From NCBI RefSeq assembly GCF_013030985.1, contig NZ_WPYP01000011.1, forward strand, positions 100,404-164,403: DNA of 64,000 nucleotides, written 5' to 3'. This document shows, piece by piece, positions 1 to 8,032 of this stretch. Numbering within the stretch: the stretch's first letter is position 1; each line of letters begins with the position of its first letter. The DNA is from Ruegeria arenilitoris. Its GTDB lineage: Bacteria; Pseudomonadota; Alphaproteobacteria; Rhodobacterales; Rhodobacteraceae. Under the pieces are notes generated by a model. The model worked only from the letters and a program-made list of their open reading frames with translations. It made no database searches and had not been told where the DNA came from. The position numbers and the translations under genes are program-made.

Positions 1-591
1 CGCGTCGCCTGCTGCATAAAAGCCGTCTTCGACATTTTCCAGCATCGGGTCGATGCGGCGTTGCCGGAACCTGCGCCAGCGCACCCAGATCGCCCAGATG
101 ATGGCAAAGAACACCGTCAGGAAGATGATGTTGAACCACGGGATCAGCCGGACATCGGGGCTGTCCACCGGGCGCACCGACACCACGTTGGGGAAAATCG
201 ACATGAGCTGGTTGCGCCAGCCATAGTGGCGTATCACCACCCATTGCGGGTCTGCGGCCGTCGACACAAGATTGGTCAGTTCCGCCTGCAGGTTCGAGCT
301 GTCGAGCTTGAAATAGGGCGGCCAGCCCCAGCCGGTATCCTCGTTCCGATAAACGCGCGGCTTACCGTTGGGGCGGAAGGTTTCGACAAAACGCACATCG
401 CGGTTGGTGGTTTGGGCCCCTTCCTGGCCGGTGTCCTGCTGCGCCCAGAAAATCGAATTCTCACCGAAATCGACGCGCCTCACCTCGGTTTTGACGATCC
501 GCACCACATCCTGCTGCGGCAGGGTGTATTCCAGCACTGCGGCGACCAAGCCCCAGAAAACTATGATGAACGCCCATTTGACATAGACCAT
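1..591 (-). CDS. DUF1523 family membrane protein (C-terminus cut by window edge)
   Basis: The 197 visible codons start at an ATG whose complement lies at 589-591 and run off the left edge. The N-terminus has a hydrophobic segment (about residues 6-20), followed by a TLPQQDVVRI stretch, an EVRRVDFGENSIFWA stretch and a YRNEDTGWGWPPYFK stretch, which I recognise as DUF1523. A second membrane segment (WFNIIFLTVFFAIIWAIW) lies near residues 152-170, followed by an arginine-rich tail. It is the last visible gene of the minus-strand run from 7760 and starts 11 bp after the preceding stop. The function is unknown; the layout suggests a short periplasmic domain held between two membrane anchors. Family assignment is good; any role is inference. 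Confidence 0.85.
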   Translation of the reverse strand, partial: MVYVKWAFIIVFWGLVAAVLEYTLPQQDVVRIVKTEVRRVDFGENSIFWAQQDTGQEGAQTTNRDVRFVETFRPNGKPRVYRNEDTGWGWPPYFKLDSSNLQAELTNLVSTAADPQWVVIRHYGWRNQLMSIFPNVVSVRPVDSPDVRLIPWFNIIFLTVFFAIIWAIWVRWRRFRQRRIDPMLENVEDGFYAAGDA

Positions 592-602
592 CTATCCGGC
601 CC

Positions 603-869
603 TCACATAAAATTCGTAATATAGATCAGCAGGGCAATTGCCCCAAGCGGAACGACATAGACGCCCAGCAACAGTTTCCTGCGAAAGGAGTTGTCGTATT
701 TCTTCAACCCCCGCGCGACAAAGGCATCGCGATCGCCGGTCAGCCCCTTCTTCTCCCAATGCGCGATCAGCTTGCGCCGCCGAACCAGACGGGAATAGAT
801 CGACAGCCCGACATAGATCACCGTGAGAATGATCAGCAGCGGAATCAGAAAGCGGATTGCAACGATCAT
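603..869 (-). CDS. Small membrane protein, 88 aa, unknown function
   Basis: It begins with a strongly hydrophobic helix (about residues 2-24), continues with a basic cytoplasmic stretch (RLVRRRKLIAHWEKKG) and ends with a second hydrophobic helix (about 70-87). The ATG directly abuts the TGA of the upstream 445-aa gene (TGAATG), so translation is probably coupled. I do not recognise a family. The topology is two membrane helices with a charged loop. It belongs to the ten-gene minus-strand operon, in which several tiny membrane proteins alternate with soluble components; a structural or anchoring role is the most I would infer. Confidence 0.75.
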   Translation of the reverse strand: MIVAIRFLIPLLIILTVIYVGLSIYSRLVRRRKLIAHWEKKGLTGDRDAFVARGLKKYDNSFRRKLLLGVYVVPLGAIALLIYITNFM

Positions 870-2207
870 TCAGTTCCTCCCAACGGCACCCCATGGCCCG
901 ACACGCGCGATGATGTCATCGCTGGCCCGGTCATTGCCGCTCATGTCCGGTTCATGGCCGAACAGCGCGGCGCGGGCGCCTGCCTTGTCCACCTGATACT
1001 CGCGCGCGAGGAAGTCGGCAACATAGGCTTTCTTGGACTCGGGCCAGGTGGAATAGGTGCTATAGAACAACTCCTTATGGCAGATGAACATCTGGCGCGG
1101 ATCCAGTGGGGCCAGTTCCGCCAGAAGCATGTTCACCAGATCGCGGTTGGGCGTATCCGCCGCGCGCAGCGTATAGAAATAGGCCGGATGGTCCGAGGTG
1201 ATGCGCGGCCACGGTCCGCCATCGCTGGCCCAGCGCAGCAATTGGGCAAGACCGTGAAACGCATTGGGCAGACGGTCGGCGTGGTTCCGGGCCAAACGGC
1301 GCATGTCGCTGCGGTCCAGCCCGGTCAGGTCCACGCCCGCGTCGGCTGCGGCGTGGACGGTCAGAAAATCCATCTTCTGCTGCAGAACGGCGGCCGAGTT
1401 CACGCCGCGCGCCTCGATGATCGTTTCGACCAGATCGTTGTCGTTCAGAAATGCCGCAATCCGGTGCCGTTGCGTGGGATCGAATACGTTCTCGATCGGC
1501 ATGTCATCGGGCCGTTCTCCCATGCAAATTGCAGCCGGATCATCCAGATCGGGGAACAGGTAAAGCCCGCCGAAATGCGCCGTCCAGAAGTTGCGCTGCT
1601 CAAACGCCGTGTGGCGCAGATGGACGGGGTTGCGGGTGACGTCGCCGGTTTCCCTGGCCGTCTCGATCATTTTCGCAATCAGCACATCGTCGAACCAGGC
1701 GTCCTCTTTGGTTTTGAACCGTTCGACCATGCCCGCCAATTGCTCGGCTTTGCGCAGGGTGCCGCCAACCGTGTCGGCCTCGATCTCGATCTTGCGCAGG
1801 TTCAGCAGGTCGCGTGGCGTGGTGAGTTTGAAGACCGAGTTCACCAGCTCTCCGGCCACCGCATCGGTGGCGGTCAGGGCAAACAGCTGCGCCTCGTTCA
1901 TTTCGATGAATTCGCGCAGGATATCGCGCGAGGTCGAGAATTTGACGTTCAGCAAAGGCGCGCGTTTCTGCTCGGTCGTCAGCAGGATGAACTGCCGGTT
2001 AACCCCGTTGGGGTTAAGGTAGAGCGGATCGTCCAACTCAATCCCCACCTCGGGCGAATAACCCGAGATATCGACATGGAAATCCGAAAGCTGAGTGGTT
2101 TTGCCCGCCAGATGCTGCAGCGCGCGGTTATACCGCTCGACTAAGGCCGGGCTGGAGATGTGGACGAGGTTGCCAAACATCAGGCCTTTTTTGATGAGGC
2201 GGATCAT
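870..2207 (-). CDS. Conserved 445-aa protein of unknown function (DUF6638-like)
   Basis: This is a soluble-looking protein with no signal peptide and no clear membrane helix. From memory it resembles the Rhodobacteraceae family annotated DUF6638; I cannot confirm that here. The N-terminal half has a stretch near HVDISGYSPEVGIELDDPLY, and the C-terminal half a conserved-looking RITSDHPAYFYTLRAAD stretch and a tail with many alternating charges. The start ATG overlaps the stop of the upstream membrane protein (ATGA, 4 bp), and its own TGA abuts the next ATG, so it sits inside a translationally coupled operon with an AAA+ ATPase. No catalytic motif is visible to me. It could be a scaffold or effector of the system. 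Confidence 0.75.
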   Translation of the reverse strand: MIRLIKKGLMFGNLVHISSPALVERYNRALQHLAGKTTQLSDFHVDISGYSPEVGIELDDPLYLNPNGVNRQFILLTTEQKRAPLLNVKFSTSRDILREFIEMNEAQLFALTATDAVAGELVNSVFKLTTPRDLLNLRKIEIEADTVGGTLRKAEQLAGMVERFKTKEDAWFDDVLIAKMIETARETGDVTRNPVHLRHTAFEQRNFWTAHFGGLYLFPDLDDPAAICMGERPDDMPIENVFDPTQRHRIAAFLNDNDLVETIIEARGVNSAAVLQQKMDFLTVHAAADAGVDLTGLDRSDMRRLARNHADRLPNAFHGLAQLLRWASDGGPWPRITSDHPAYFYTLRAADTPNRDLVNMLLAELAPLDPRQMFICHKELFYSTYSTWPESKKAYVADFLAREYQVDKAGARAALFGHEPDMSGNDRASDDIIARVGPWGAVGRN

Positions 2208-2596
2208 ACTTCGCTCCCATTCGCCTCAAGACTGGCGCACTCAACTTCATACAATTTTCTTTTGAAGTAGGCGAATACTACGCCCGAGAATACCAACCAA
2301 GGAAGCGTAAGCACGATTGCGCCAACGAACCACCACCACCACGCGGACACGACTTCAAAGTCCTCTGAGGCGATCAGAAGCCATGTCAGAGATGTCATTA
2401 GCATCGGCACGATAGTCATATTTAATAATAGAGACCATCCTGCGATCGGCCCTAGTTCAAAACCCTCATAGCGACGTTCCTGCGCCTTATGATGCTCGAA
2501 TTTTGTACGCGCAACAAAGTAGACAACCACCAAGCCCAAAACAGCTGGTAGGGCTAAAAGCAATGCCACAAGAGGTAAGGCGCTGATTTGACTCAC
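2204..2596 (-). CDS. Membrane protein, 130 aa, three to four helices, unknown function
   Basis: Hydrophobic segments lie at about residues 5-29, 53-76 and 84-110, with a run of four tryptophans (AWWWWFVG) in the middle and a charged C-terminus. It has no recognisable family. The start overlaps the stop of the upstream 149-aa gene by 4 bp and the stop overlaps the next start by 4 bp. Its ribosome binding site (GGAGGGG on the minus strand) is supplied by the 39-bp duplicated segment at 2601-2639. It is one of several small membrane proteins alternating with soluble ones in this operon. Confidence 0.75.
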   Translation of the reverse strand: MSQISALPLVALLLALPAVLGLVVVYFVARTKFEHHKAQERRYEGFELGPIAGWSLLLNMTIVPMLMTSLTWLLIASEDFEVVSAWWWWFVGAIVLTLPWLVFSGVVFAYFKRKLYEVECASLEANGSEV

Positions 2597-3042
2597 CCTT
2601 TCCCCTCCAAATACCGCCGCTTGGCCTCTTCCATCCGGCTTTTCTGAGCACTTATTCGACTTTGCAGTTCTCGCCGCGAAACAACGTCTTCAACGGCTGC
2701 GCGACGCCCTAGAGCGTGGTTCAATAGGCAGACCGCAACGCTCGAAACTACGAGGAGCAGTAGGAACTCAGCCCCTCCTTCAGAACCGGTAGAAATAAGT
2801 AACGCCCAGCCCCACAAACTCAATAGAGACGGAACACTACCGAACCCTTCCGATAGTATTGACGAAATAATGGCCGGTCCAATTGGCACGACAACGAATA
2901 CAAGAAACAAACTTACGAGTACCGCTCCCATTCCGGTGTGTTCGTCTCTCTTCAAACGAAGTTTTCCGGCGTGCCAACCCACAACCGCCGAAATCGCGAC
3001 GCTTAAGGAGTAATACGTAACGAGCGGCAGAAGATCATTCAT
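2593..3042 (-). CDS. Membrane protein, 149 aa, with C-terminal tail shared with the AAA+ ATPase
   Basis: I place the start at the ATG complementary to 3040-3042, just downstream of the ATPase TGA and behind GGAGGGG; an open reading frame extends further upstream but only inside the ATPase gene. Three or four hydrophobic helices are visible (roughly residues 5-22, 36-60, 68-92, 98-118). The C-terminus ends RMEEAKRRYLEGKG, matching the RMEEAKRRYLEGN end of the ATPase encoded directly upstream. The shared tail comes from a 39-bp direct repeat that also carries the Shine-Dalgarno for the next gene. Function unknown; the tail could be a shared docking peptide or the trace of a recent duplication. 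Confidence 0.75.
   Translation of the reverse strand: MNDLLPLVTYYSLSVAISAVVGWHAGKLRLKRDEHTGMGAVLVSLFLVFVVVPIGPAIISSILSEGFGSVPSLLSLWGWALLISTGSEGGAEFLLLLVVSSVAVCLLNHALGRRAAVEDVVSRRELQSRISAQKSRMEEAKRRYLEGKG
2601..2639 (-). repeat. 39-bp direct repeat, copy A (gene-end module)
   Basis: 36 of 39 bases match the copy at 3049-3087. It encodes the terminal residues RMEEAKRRYLEG of the 149-aa membrane protein and, in the same bases, the GGAGGGG ribosome binding site of the following gene. The three differences fall at the 10th, 17th and 23rd positions. Confidence 0.9.
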
Positions 3043-3043
3043 T

Positions 3044-4972
3044 TCAGTTCCCCTCCAGATACCGACGCTTAGCCTCTTCCATCCGGCCCATCTCGCGGAC
3101 GGCGTTTTCGATGGCGACCTCGTCGCTCTTGTCGGCATAGCGGAACTCGCTGTCTGCGTAGCGGTTGATCTCCTGTATCACCATCTCAACCGTGATCGGC
3201 TGGCGCAGGTCCTCGATCATGGCCTTCTTGGTGTCGTAGTCGCAGAACAGGAACAGGTCGGGGGTTTCCATCCATTCGTCGGGCAGTTCGAAATCCATCG
3301 CGCGGACCTTGACCGCGTCGGTGATGTTCTTGATCGCGCGACCGGTGAAACGCTCATCCGCCTGCTGGATCGCCTTGAGGTAGGTACCCAGCTTGGCGAT
3401 CGTGTCCATCTGGCCGATATCGCCGGAAACCCGGTCATAGACCTGCAGCAAGGCGTCCTCGTGCGGGCGGGAATGACTTTCGAAACTGGCGGCGACGGCC
3501 TTTTTGATTTCCTGCGCGGCATAGGCGTCGTGCTCGCCCAGAGGGATGTCGTGGTTGCGGCCCATCAGCAGATGCAGGATGTCGATGTAATCCTCACGCG
3601 TTTGCGGCCCGTCCACCAGAAACCGAGCGCCGGCGCGCTGGCGCAGGGCGTCGTCCACATTCTCGGGGTAGTTCGAGAACATGCCAAAGGTGCAGTTGCC
3701 ACGCACGACGGTGTTGGCACCCGCAAAGCTCTCCATCAGCACAGCCGTGATTTCCAACTGCCCGGCGCTGGACTGCCGGTCGCCGCGTTTGCCTGCCAGT
3801 TGGTCGATATCATCGATGGTGCCGAAACCAATGACCGAGGGGTCGATGATCGTGTTGATAAACGCTTTGGCGTTTTGGCCGGATTTACCCTGATAGCTGT
3901 CGATATTATCGGTGCTCAGGTTCTGATAGCGGAACGGATAGCCCGCGTTCTGGCAATAGTCGTTGATCAGCCCGGCCATCATCTGGATCAGGGTGGTCTT
4001 GCCGGTGCCCGGTTTGCCGTCGCCCATGAAGGTAAAGATGAACCCACCCAGTTCGGCAAACGGGTTCAGGCGGCGGTCGAAATCATAGGCCATCACCATT
4101 TTGGCCAGCTTCATGGCCTGATACTTGGCGATATGGTTGCCGACCACCTCGTTCGGTTTCTTGAACGTCATGGTCAGGGTTGTGGATTTGGCCTTGGAGG
4201 CCGGTTCGAACCCCCGGATCGTCAGGTCATCCGCCTCGATATGCCAGGCGGCGTTCTGGAACGGGGCCAGATGGCCTGCGGATTGGGCACGCAGTGCGGC
4301 CTTCTCCATCAGTTGCTCGGCATAGGCGCTGGTGGCCGCGATCAGATGCGCGTCGTCGGGGGCGTGTTTGGCCAGCGTCTGGTCCAGCTCCCACAACGCG
4401 CCGTGCAGGGCGAGTTGACCATTGTCAGTCAGAACCTCTTCGATCTCACCGATATCGGCAGTGGTCTCGCCCAGGTGCGAGGACATCAGATAAGCCAGCG
4501 CATTGCCGAAGGTGTGTAGCGTGATCAGCGCCTCGGCTGTCAGCAGTTCCGAGAATTCGGTCTTGCGCGCAGCGGGCAGGTCCCCGGCCAGATTGGCGCG
4601 TTTCAGATCGGCCAGCGGGGTCTGTTCCGCATAGGCCTCAGCCACGGCCAGAGCGACGGCGATAGCGCGCCGGATCGCCTGTTGTGTGGTCGCCTGGGGC
4701 GGAGACACCAGCGCGTCCCCATCGTCCGACGTCTCGATGCGCTCGACCAGATGCACGCCGTCCGCGCGCACGGTACGACGTGTGACCAGCCCCGGAGTCG
4801 TAGATCGGAACCGTCGCCCGGTCGACACGCCCGGAGACCGTTCAACAGCGGCCTCAACGGGTTTGGCAATACGCGGCGCGTGCTCGAACCCGTTCAGCAA
4901 GGCGGTCGCAGCCGGATAGTGTTTGCGAATATCGTCTTCGCGCAATTCCATCTGATCTGACGTCAAACTCAT
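3044..4972 (-). CDS. AAA+ ATPase, 642 aa, of an uncharacterised operon
   Basis: The first 300 residues are helical and match nothing I know. The ATPase core follows: Walker A GDGKPGTGKTT at 317-327, a Walker B-like VIGFGTIDDID at 380-390, a sensor-1-like asparagine in FGMFSNYPE near 434, and arginines in LRQRAGARF at 443-451 that could supply the arginine finger. The spelling resembles single-domain AAA+ remodelling or moxR-like enzymes rather than ABC or STAND proteins. No membrane segment is visible. The C-terminus RMEEAKRRYLEGN is repeated at the end of the next gene. It is flanked by membrane-protein genes and a coiled-coil gene, so I infer an energy-providing remodelling subunit of a membrane-linked complex. 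Substrate unknown. Confidence 0.85.
   Translation of the reverse strand: MSLTSDQMELREDDIRKHYPAATALLNGFEHAPRIAKPVEAAVERSPGVSTGRRFRSTTPGLVTRRTVRADGVHLVERIETSDDGDALVSPPQATTQQAIRRAIAVALAVAEAYAEQTPLADLKRANLAGDLPAARKTEFSELLTAEALITLHTFGNALAYLMSSHLGETTADIGEIEEVLTDNGQLALHGALWELDQTLAKHAPDDAHLIAATSAYAEQLMEKAALRAQSAGHLAPFQNAAWHIEADDLTIRGFEPASKAKSTTLTMTFKKPNEVVGNHIAKYQAMKLAKMVMAYDFDRRLNPFAELGGFIFTFMGDGKPGTGKTTLIQMMAGLINDYCQNAGYPFRYQNLSTDNIDSYQGKSGQNAKAFINTIIDPSVIGFGTIDDIDQLAGKRGDRQSSAGQLEITAVLMESFAGANTVVRGNCTFGMFSNYPENVDDALRQRAGARFLVDGPQTREDYIDILHLLMGRNHDIPLGEHDAYAAQEIKKAVAASFESHSRPHEDALLQVYDRVSGDIGQMDTIAKLGTYLKAIQQADERFTGRAIKNITDAVKVRAMDFELPDEWMETPDLFLFCDYDTKKAMIEDLRQPITVEMVIQEINRYADSEFRYADKSDEVAIENAVREMGRMEEAKRRYLEGN
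3049..3087 (-). repeat. 39-bp direct repeat, copy B (gene-end module)
   Basis: It encodes the last twelve or so residues of the AAA+ ATPase and overlaps the ribosome binding site (GGAGGGG) of the next membrane-protein gene. It is nearly identical (36/39) to 2601-2639, which sits in the same position relative to the next gene pair. The two copies are 448 bp apart. Confidence 0.9.
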
Positions 4973-5028
4973 TTCAAAACAGTCCTTGCTTCATCTTTTC
5001 GAACATACTCTCGCCGAAGGCGAAAACC

Positions 5029-6153
5029 TCAATACCTCAACACCTGTCCGGTCTTGCTGACCACGAACTTGCGTACATCGGCGAAACCCGGCGGGTTGCG
5101 TTCGGCCAGCACCTGAAACGGGCGCTGGGGCAGGATGATCGACCGCTGGGTGCGCGTCGCCCCGGTCTCGGCCCCCTGTCCGCCGAACGGATCCAAAGCG
5201 AAGACCTCGCGTTCGACGGTCGAGAACCACCCGGCGCGTTCTTCGATCACCTCTTCGCTTTCCAGCTCTTCCGTGGTCCAGGCCAGCGCCCAATCCTGAC
5301 CTTCGGGTGCCTGCGCGTCCTCAAGCACCTGCCGCAGGGGGCCGGATTGCTCGGTATAGGCCGAGGAATACATTGGCCCCACATGGATACGGCGCAGATG
5401 CTTGGGGTGCAGGTCGTCGAAATCCTGATCGAACCCTTTGGCAATGGTCACCAGCTTCAACCCGCCTAAGGACTGCGCCATCAGATGCGCCTGCACTTCG
5501 GGCCAGCGGCGCTGATCCTTGGGCAGGGCCGTCTTGCCGCTGTCCTCCAACTGCATCAGGTAGATGACCGGCAAGTTGATCTGGCTGTCATAGACCGCCC
5601 AGTGGATCATGAACCTGCGCCGATCCCCCTCATTCCCGATCCAGTGGCACTCGGGGTCGTTGCGGGACCAGAACAGCTGACCTTTCAGCAATTCCTCGTA
5701 ATAGAGCCTTTGCGACAACGCGAATTGCAGTTTGGTGGGGATTTCCTGATCCCCGATGATGGTGCGCACCATATCGGTTTTCAGGTCATCCTCGGATGGC
5801 ATATTCGCCAGATGCACCTGCGCTTGCTGTGCGTCATTGGCCATGGTCAGCAACTCGGCCGCCACCGGAAACCCGCTGTCGCGTTTATCCATGGCGAGGC
5901 TGCCAAAGAACCGTCCCGTATCGCGTCCGACCAGCAGGTATTTCATGGACAGCGCACGGAAGGTGTAGAGTAATCCTGAGAGGTAGCGCGACACGATCCG
6001 CACCTCTTGTTTGCTGATCGCACCCTCGGCCTCCATCGTAGCGGCCACGCGCAGGAGGTGGACGGTGATCACCTCGAATTTGCGGAAATAACGGCGCGAG
6101 GCGAAGGTGTCGGTCAAGCCGACATGGTCTTGGGTGGGGTCGGTTTTAGTCAT
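5029..6153 (-). CDS. Conserved hypothetical protein, 374 aa
   Basis: I choose the ATG complementary to 6151-6153 (MTKTDPTQDH), which overlaps the stop of the upstream 76-aa gene by 8 bp; 20 further codons are open upstream but only inside that gene. The protein looks soluble, is rich in aromatic residues (RRYFRKFEVITVHLLRVAAT near the start, then ECHWIG and HWAVYDSQINLPVIYLMQ in the middle), and has an acidic segment TEELESEEVIEERAG near residue 295. No Walker, nuclease or protease signature is visible to me, and I do not recognise the family. It sits between the ATPase (56 bp downstream) and two tiny membrane proteins, and is probably a core subunit of the same system. Confidence 0.7.
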   Translation of the reverse strand: MTKTDPTQDHVGLTDTFASRRYFRKFEVITVHLLRVAATMEAEGAISKQEVRIVSRYLSGLLYTFRALSMKYLLVGRDTGRFFGSLAMDKRDSGFPVAAELLTMANDAQQAQVHLANMPSEDDLKTDMVRTIIGDQEIPTKLQFALSQRLYYEELLKGQLFWSRNDPECHWIGNEGDRRRFMIHWAVYDSQINLPVIYLMQLEDSGKTALPKDQRRWPEVQAHLMAQSLGGLKLVTIAKGFDQDFDDLHPKHLRRIHVGPMYSSAYTEQSGPLRQVLEDAQAPEGQDWALAWTTEELESEEVIEERAGWFSTVEREVFALDPFGGQGAETGATRTQRSIILPQRPFQVLAERNPPGFADVRKFVVSKTGQVLRY

Positions 6154-6376
6154 TTTCGTATTGCTGCTTAGTCGAGTGCCACTTTTGAGGCGATCCTGAA
6201 AACATTCGAGCAACTGCGCCGATCAAAGTGCAAACCAAAATTGTCCAAAAAGAATACATCGGGATGAACGCAACCGAACTTGGAGTAAGACCTGCCAAGT
6301 CCAGCCCTAGAAACATCGCGCAAATCAGAATTAGCCAACTACTCGCCAAAAACGTTTTTTGTGCAACGCGCTTCAT
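6146..6376 (-). CDS. Small membrane protein, 76 aa
   Basis: Two hydrophobic helices are visible (about residues 9-30 and 37-60), ending in a charged stretch FSGSPQKWHSTKQQYEND. The start ATG directly follows the TAA of the preceding gene and the stop overlaps the next start by 8 bp. I do not recognise a family. The spacing argues for tight co-expression with the AAA+ ATPase operon. Confidence 0.65.
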   Translation of the reverse strand: MKRVAQKTFLASSWLILICAMFLGLDLAGLTPSSVAFIPMYSFWTILVCTLIGAVARMFSGSPQKWHSTKQQYEND

Positions 6377-6706
6377 TTATTCACCTTGCCGTTTGATTTC
6401 TTTCTGATCGAACATCTCCCTTTTGACCCAAGCCAGTATCCAGAAACTCAAACCAAACAAGACAACGATGAAAAGAGCATAGCGTGCTAGGAAGTACAGC
6501 CAGAACTGCCAGATAGACACTGAAACCCAATGCTCCTGCGGATCTCGAATGAGCAATTCGTAGCCCGCACCGAGTTCTCGATGATCCAACACAACCCCGC
6601 CGATCAGCATGTTAGACATCACGAAGAATGCGAGAAGCCCCCAAACCACAAAGGTACTGGAACGACCAGTTCTTAACGCCTTACCTACCATACAAATTTT
6701 TATCAT
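6377..6706 (-). CDS. Small membrane protein, about 109 aa
   Basis: Two long hydrophobic stretches (STFVVWGLLAFFVMSNMLIGG and FWLYFLARYALFIVVLFGLSF) flank a polar loop, and the C-terminus is charged (KREMFDQKEIKRQGE). The start is uncertain. The ATG complementary to 6704-6706 overlaps the coiled-coil gene by 26 bp, and another at 6689-6691 overlaps by 11 bp. Neither has a strong Shine-Dalgarno, so translation is probably coupled to the upstream gene. The family is unknown. It is part of the ten-gene minus-strand operon. Confidence 0.6.
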   Translation of the reverse strand: MIKICMVGKALRTGRSSTFVVWGLLAFFVMSNMLIGGVVLDHRELGAGYELLIRDPQEHWVSVSIWQFWLYFLARYALFIVVLFGLSFWILAWVKREMFDQKEIKRQGE

Positions 6707-7760
6707 GCTTCTCGACAATCGACGCGAACCGGCGGGCAAAGCGTTCATCTGCCTTGGCCTTTTTCTCCAGCACGTCGCGGGCAAAGACCATGTGGTCCTC
6801 ATGCGCCTCGAGCATGTCGGCCATCTTCTGGTTGGTCGCGGTGCCGATGGCAGCCATGGCGGTTTGCGCCTCTTGGTCGGTCTGCACGCCGATCTCGTTG
6901 ATGCGGTGGGCCACGTCCTGCTGCTGTGCGGTTTTCAGCGATTTGGTCAGGGCGTCATACAGCACCACACGCTGCTGCGTGTCTGTCTGCAACTTGTTGA
7001 TCAGAACCATCTGCGTCGCCGCCTGGTTCTGTAGGGAATCGACCCAGGTTTTGCCCTTTTCGATGTAACGCTCCAGAGTCTGGGATTTGGCCAGCTTGAC
7101 CTGCTCTTCCTGAACCTTGGCGTTGTACTGCTTGTTCAACTCGGCCAGTTCGGTTTCCAGCTGGGTGCGCGCGGCGGCGTCCTGTTCGACGCTGATCTTG
7201 TTTTCCAGCGTGATGATCGTCGGGTCCATGCCCTGAATTTCAGCGCGCAGCGATTCCAGCTCGGCCACGGTCGCCTCGCGGTCATCCAGTGTGCCGGTCA
7301 GGTTGTCCTCGACCTTGACGCGTTGTTCCTCCAGTACGGACAACTGCCCGTCCAGCAGTTTCACGATCACGTCGGATTTTGCGATCAGGTCCTGCAGCTT
7401 GTCGTCGATATTGGCGGTGCGCATCCGCTCCTGCCGCATCGATTCCGATTTGCCGCGTGAGAAGATGCCGACAAAGCTCTCCCACCCGGTTTTCGAGCGC
7501 ATCTCGTCGAAATCCTTGGAAAACGCGTTGGTGACGTCGTCCAGCCCCATGATCAGCTCGGCGATGTTGGCGTTCATCACCTCGGTATGGGCGTGCACGT
7601 CCTCAAGCGTGGCATTTTCGATGTCGATATCCGCCTCGGCGGTGCCAATCTTGGCGCGCGCGGCTTCGATCCGCGACGTCAGGCTTTCGATCTGCGACTG
7701 GCTTTCCCGCACTTTGGTCTGAGTCTCTTCGATCAAGGCGTCAAATTGATGGTTCGACAT
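6681..7760 (-). CDS. Coiled-coil protein, 359 aa, first gene of the operon (remotely TelA-like)
   Basis: It is almost entirely charged heptad-like helix: the N-terminal half reads as a long coiled coil (residues 5-65), followed by a short non-helical GWESFVGIFSRGK segment near 91-103, then further helices to the end. No signal peptide or membrane segment is seen. The ribosome binding site (AGGGG before ATG) is good and no upstream same-strand gene is near, so this should be the promoter-proximal gene. The arrangement, with a mid-protein FFGK-like turn followed by helices with QNQAATQMVLINKLQ, reminds me of the TelA/KlaA toxic-anion-resistance family, but the similarity is weak and unproven. 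In a membrane-linked AAA+ operon it could be a polymerising or scaffold protein. Confidence 0.7.
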   Translation of the reverse strand: MSNHQFDALIEETQTKVRESQSQIESLTSRIEAARAKIGTAEADIDIENATLEDVHAHTEVMNANIAELIMGLDDVTNAFSKDFDEMRSKTGWESFVGIFSRGKSESMRQERMRTANIDDKLQDLIAKSDVIVKLLDGQLSVLEEQRVKVEDNLTGTLDDREATVAELESLRAEIQGMDPTIITLENKISVEQDAAARTQLETELAELNKQYNAKVQEEQVKLAKSQTLERYIEKGKTWVDSLQNQAATQMVLINKLQTDTQQRVVLYDALTKSLKTAQQQDVAHRINEIGVQTDQEAQTAMAAIGTATNQKMADMLEAHEDHMVFARDVLEKKAKADERFARRFASIVEKHDKNLYGR

Positions 7761-7922
7761 CTCTGCTATCCCCTTTTTTTCTTTAATTACCCAATAAGAT
7801 AGGGAATGTTACGATGATTTACATCCCCTCGGGTCCAAAAATCATCCAGACTTTGGCAAACTCATCACGAAAAAGATAGCGCCATGATGCCGCCGTTTGC
7901 GATCTGTTGGACATCTGCAAAG

Positions 7923-7944
7923 CCAGATTTTTGATCAAATCTGG
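7923..7944. promoter_or_regulatory. Inverted repeat upstream of gabD
   Basis: CCAGATTT and AAATCTGG form a perfect 8-bp inverted repeat around a 6-base centre, 89 bp before the gabD start. A second 8-bp inverted repeat (GATGATTT at 7813-7820, AAATCATC at 7839-7846) lies just upstream. Either could be an operator or an RNA hairpin; no regulator gene is adjacent. The remainder of the 272-bp gap (7761-8032) between the divergent genes shows nothing I can name. Confidence 0.35.
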
Positions 7945-8032
7945 ATTGATCCGCAGGGCACAGTGGACATAGACAATCCAGACCCCACCTGATTGGGTGC
8001 GCGTGAACTAAATTCCTGCCGGAGGCCGACCC

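Noticed and set aside
61..2144. Long plus-strand open frames over the first 2 kb
   Set aside because: They lie antisense to the minus-strand operon genes, have biased shadow compositions (His/Asp/Arg/Gly-rich) and no ribosome sites; the minus-strand frames read as sensible proteins.
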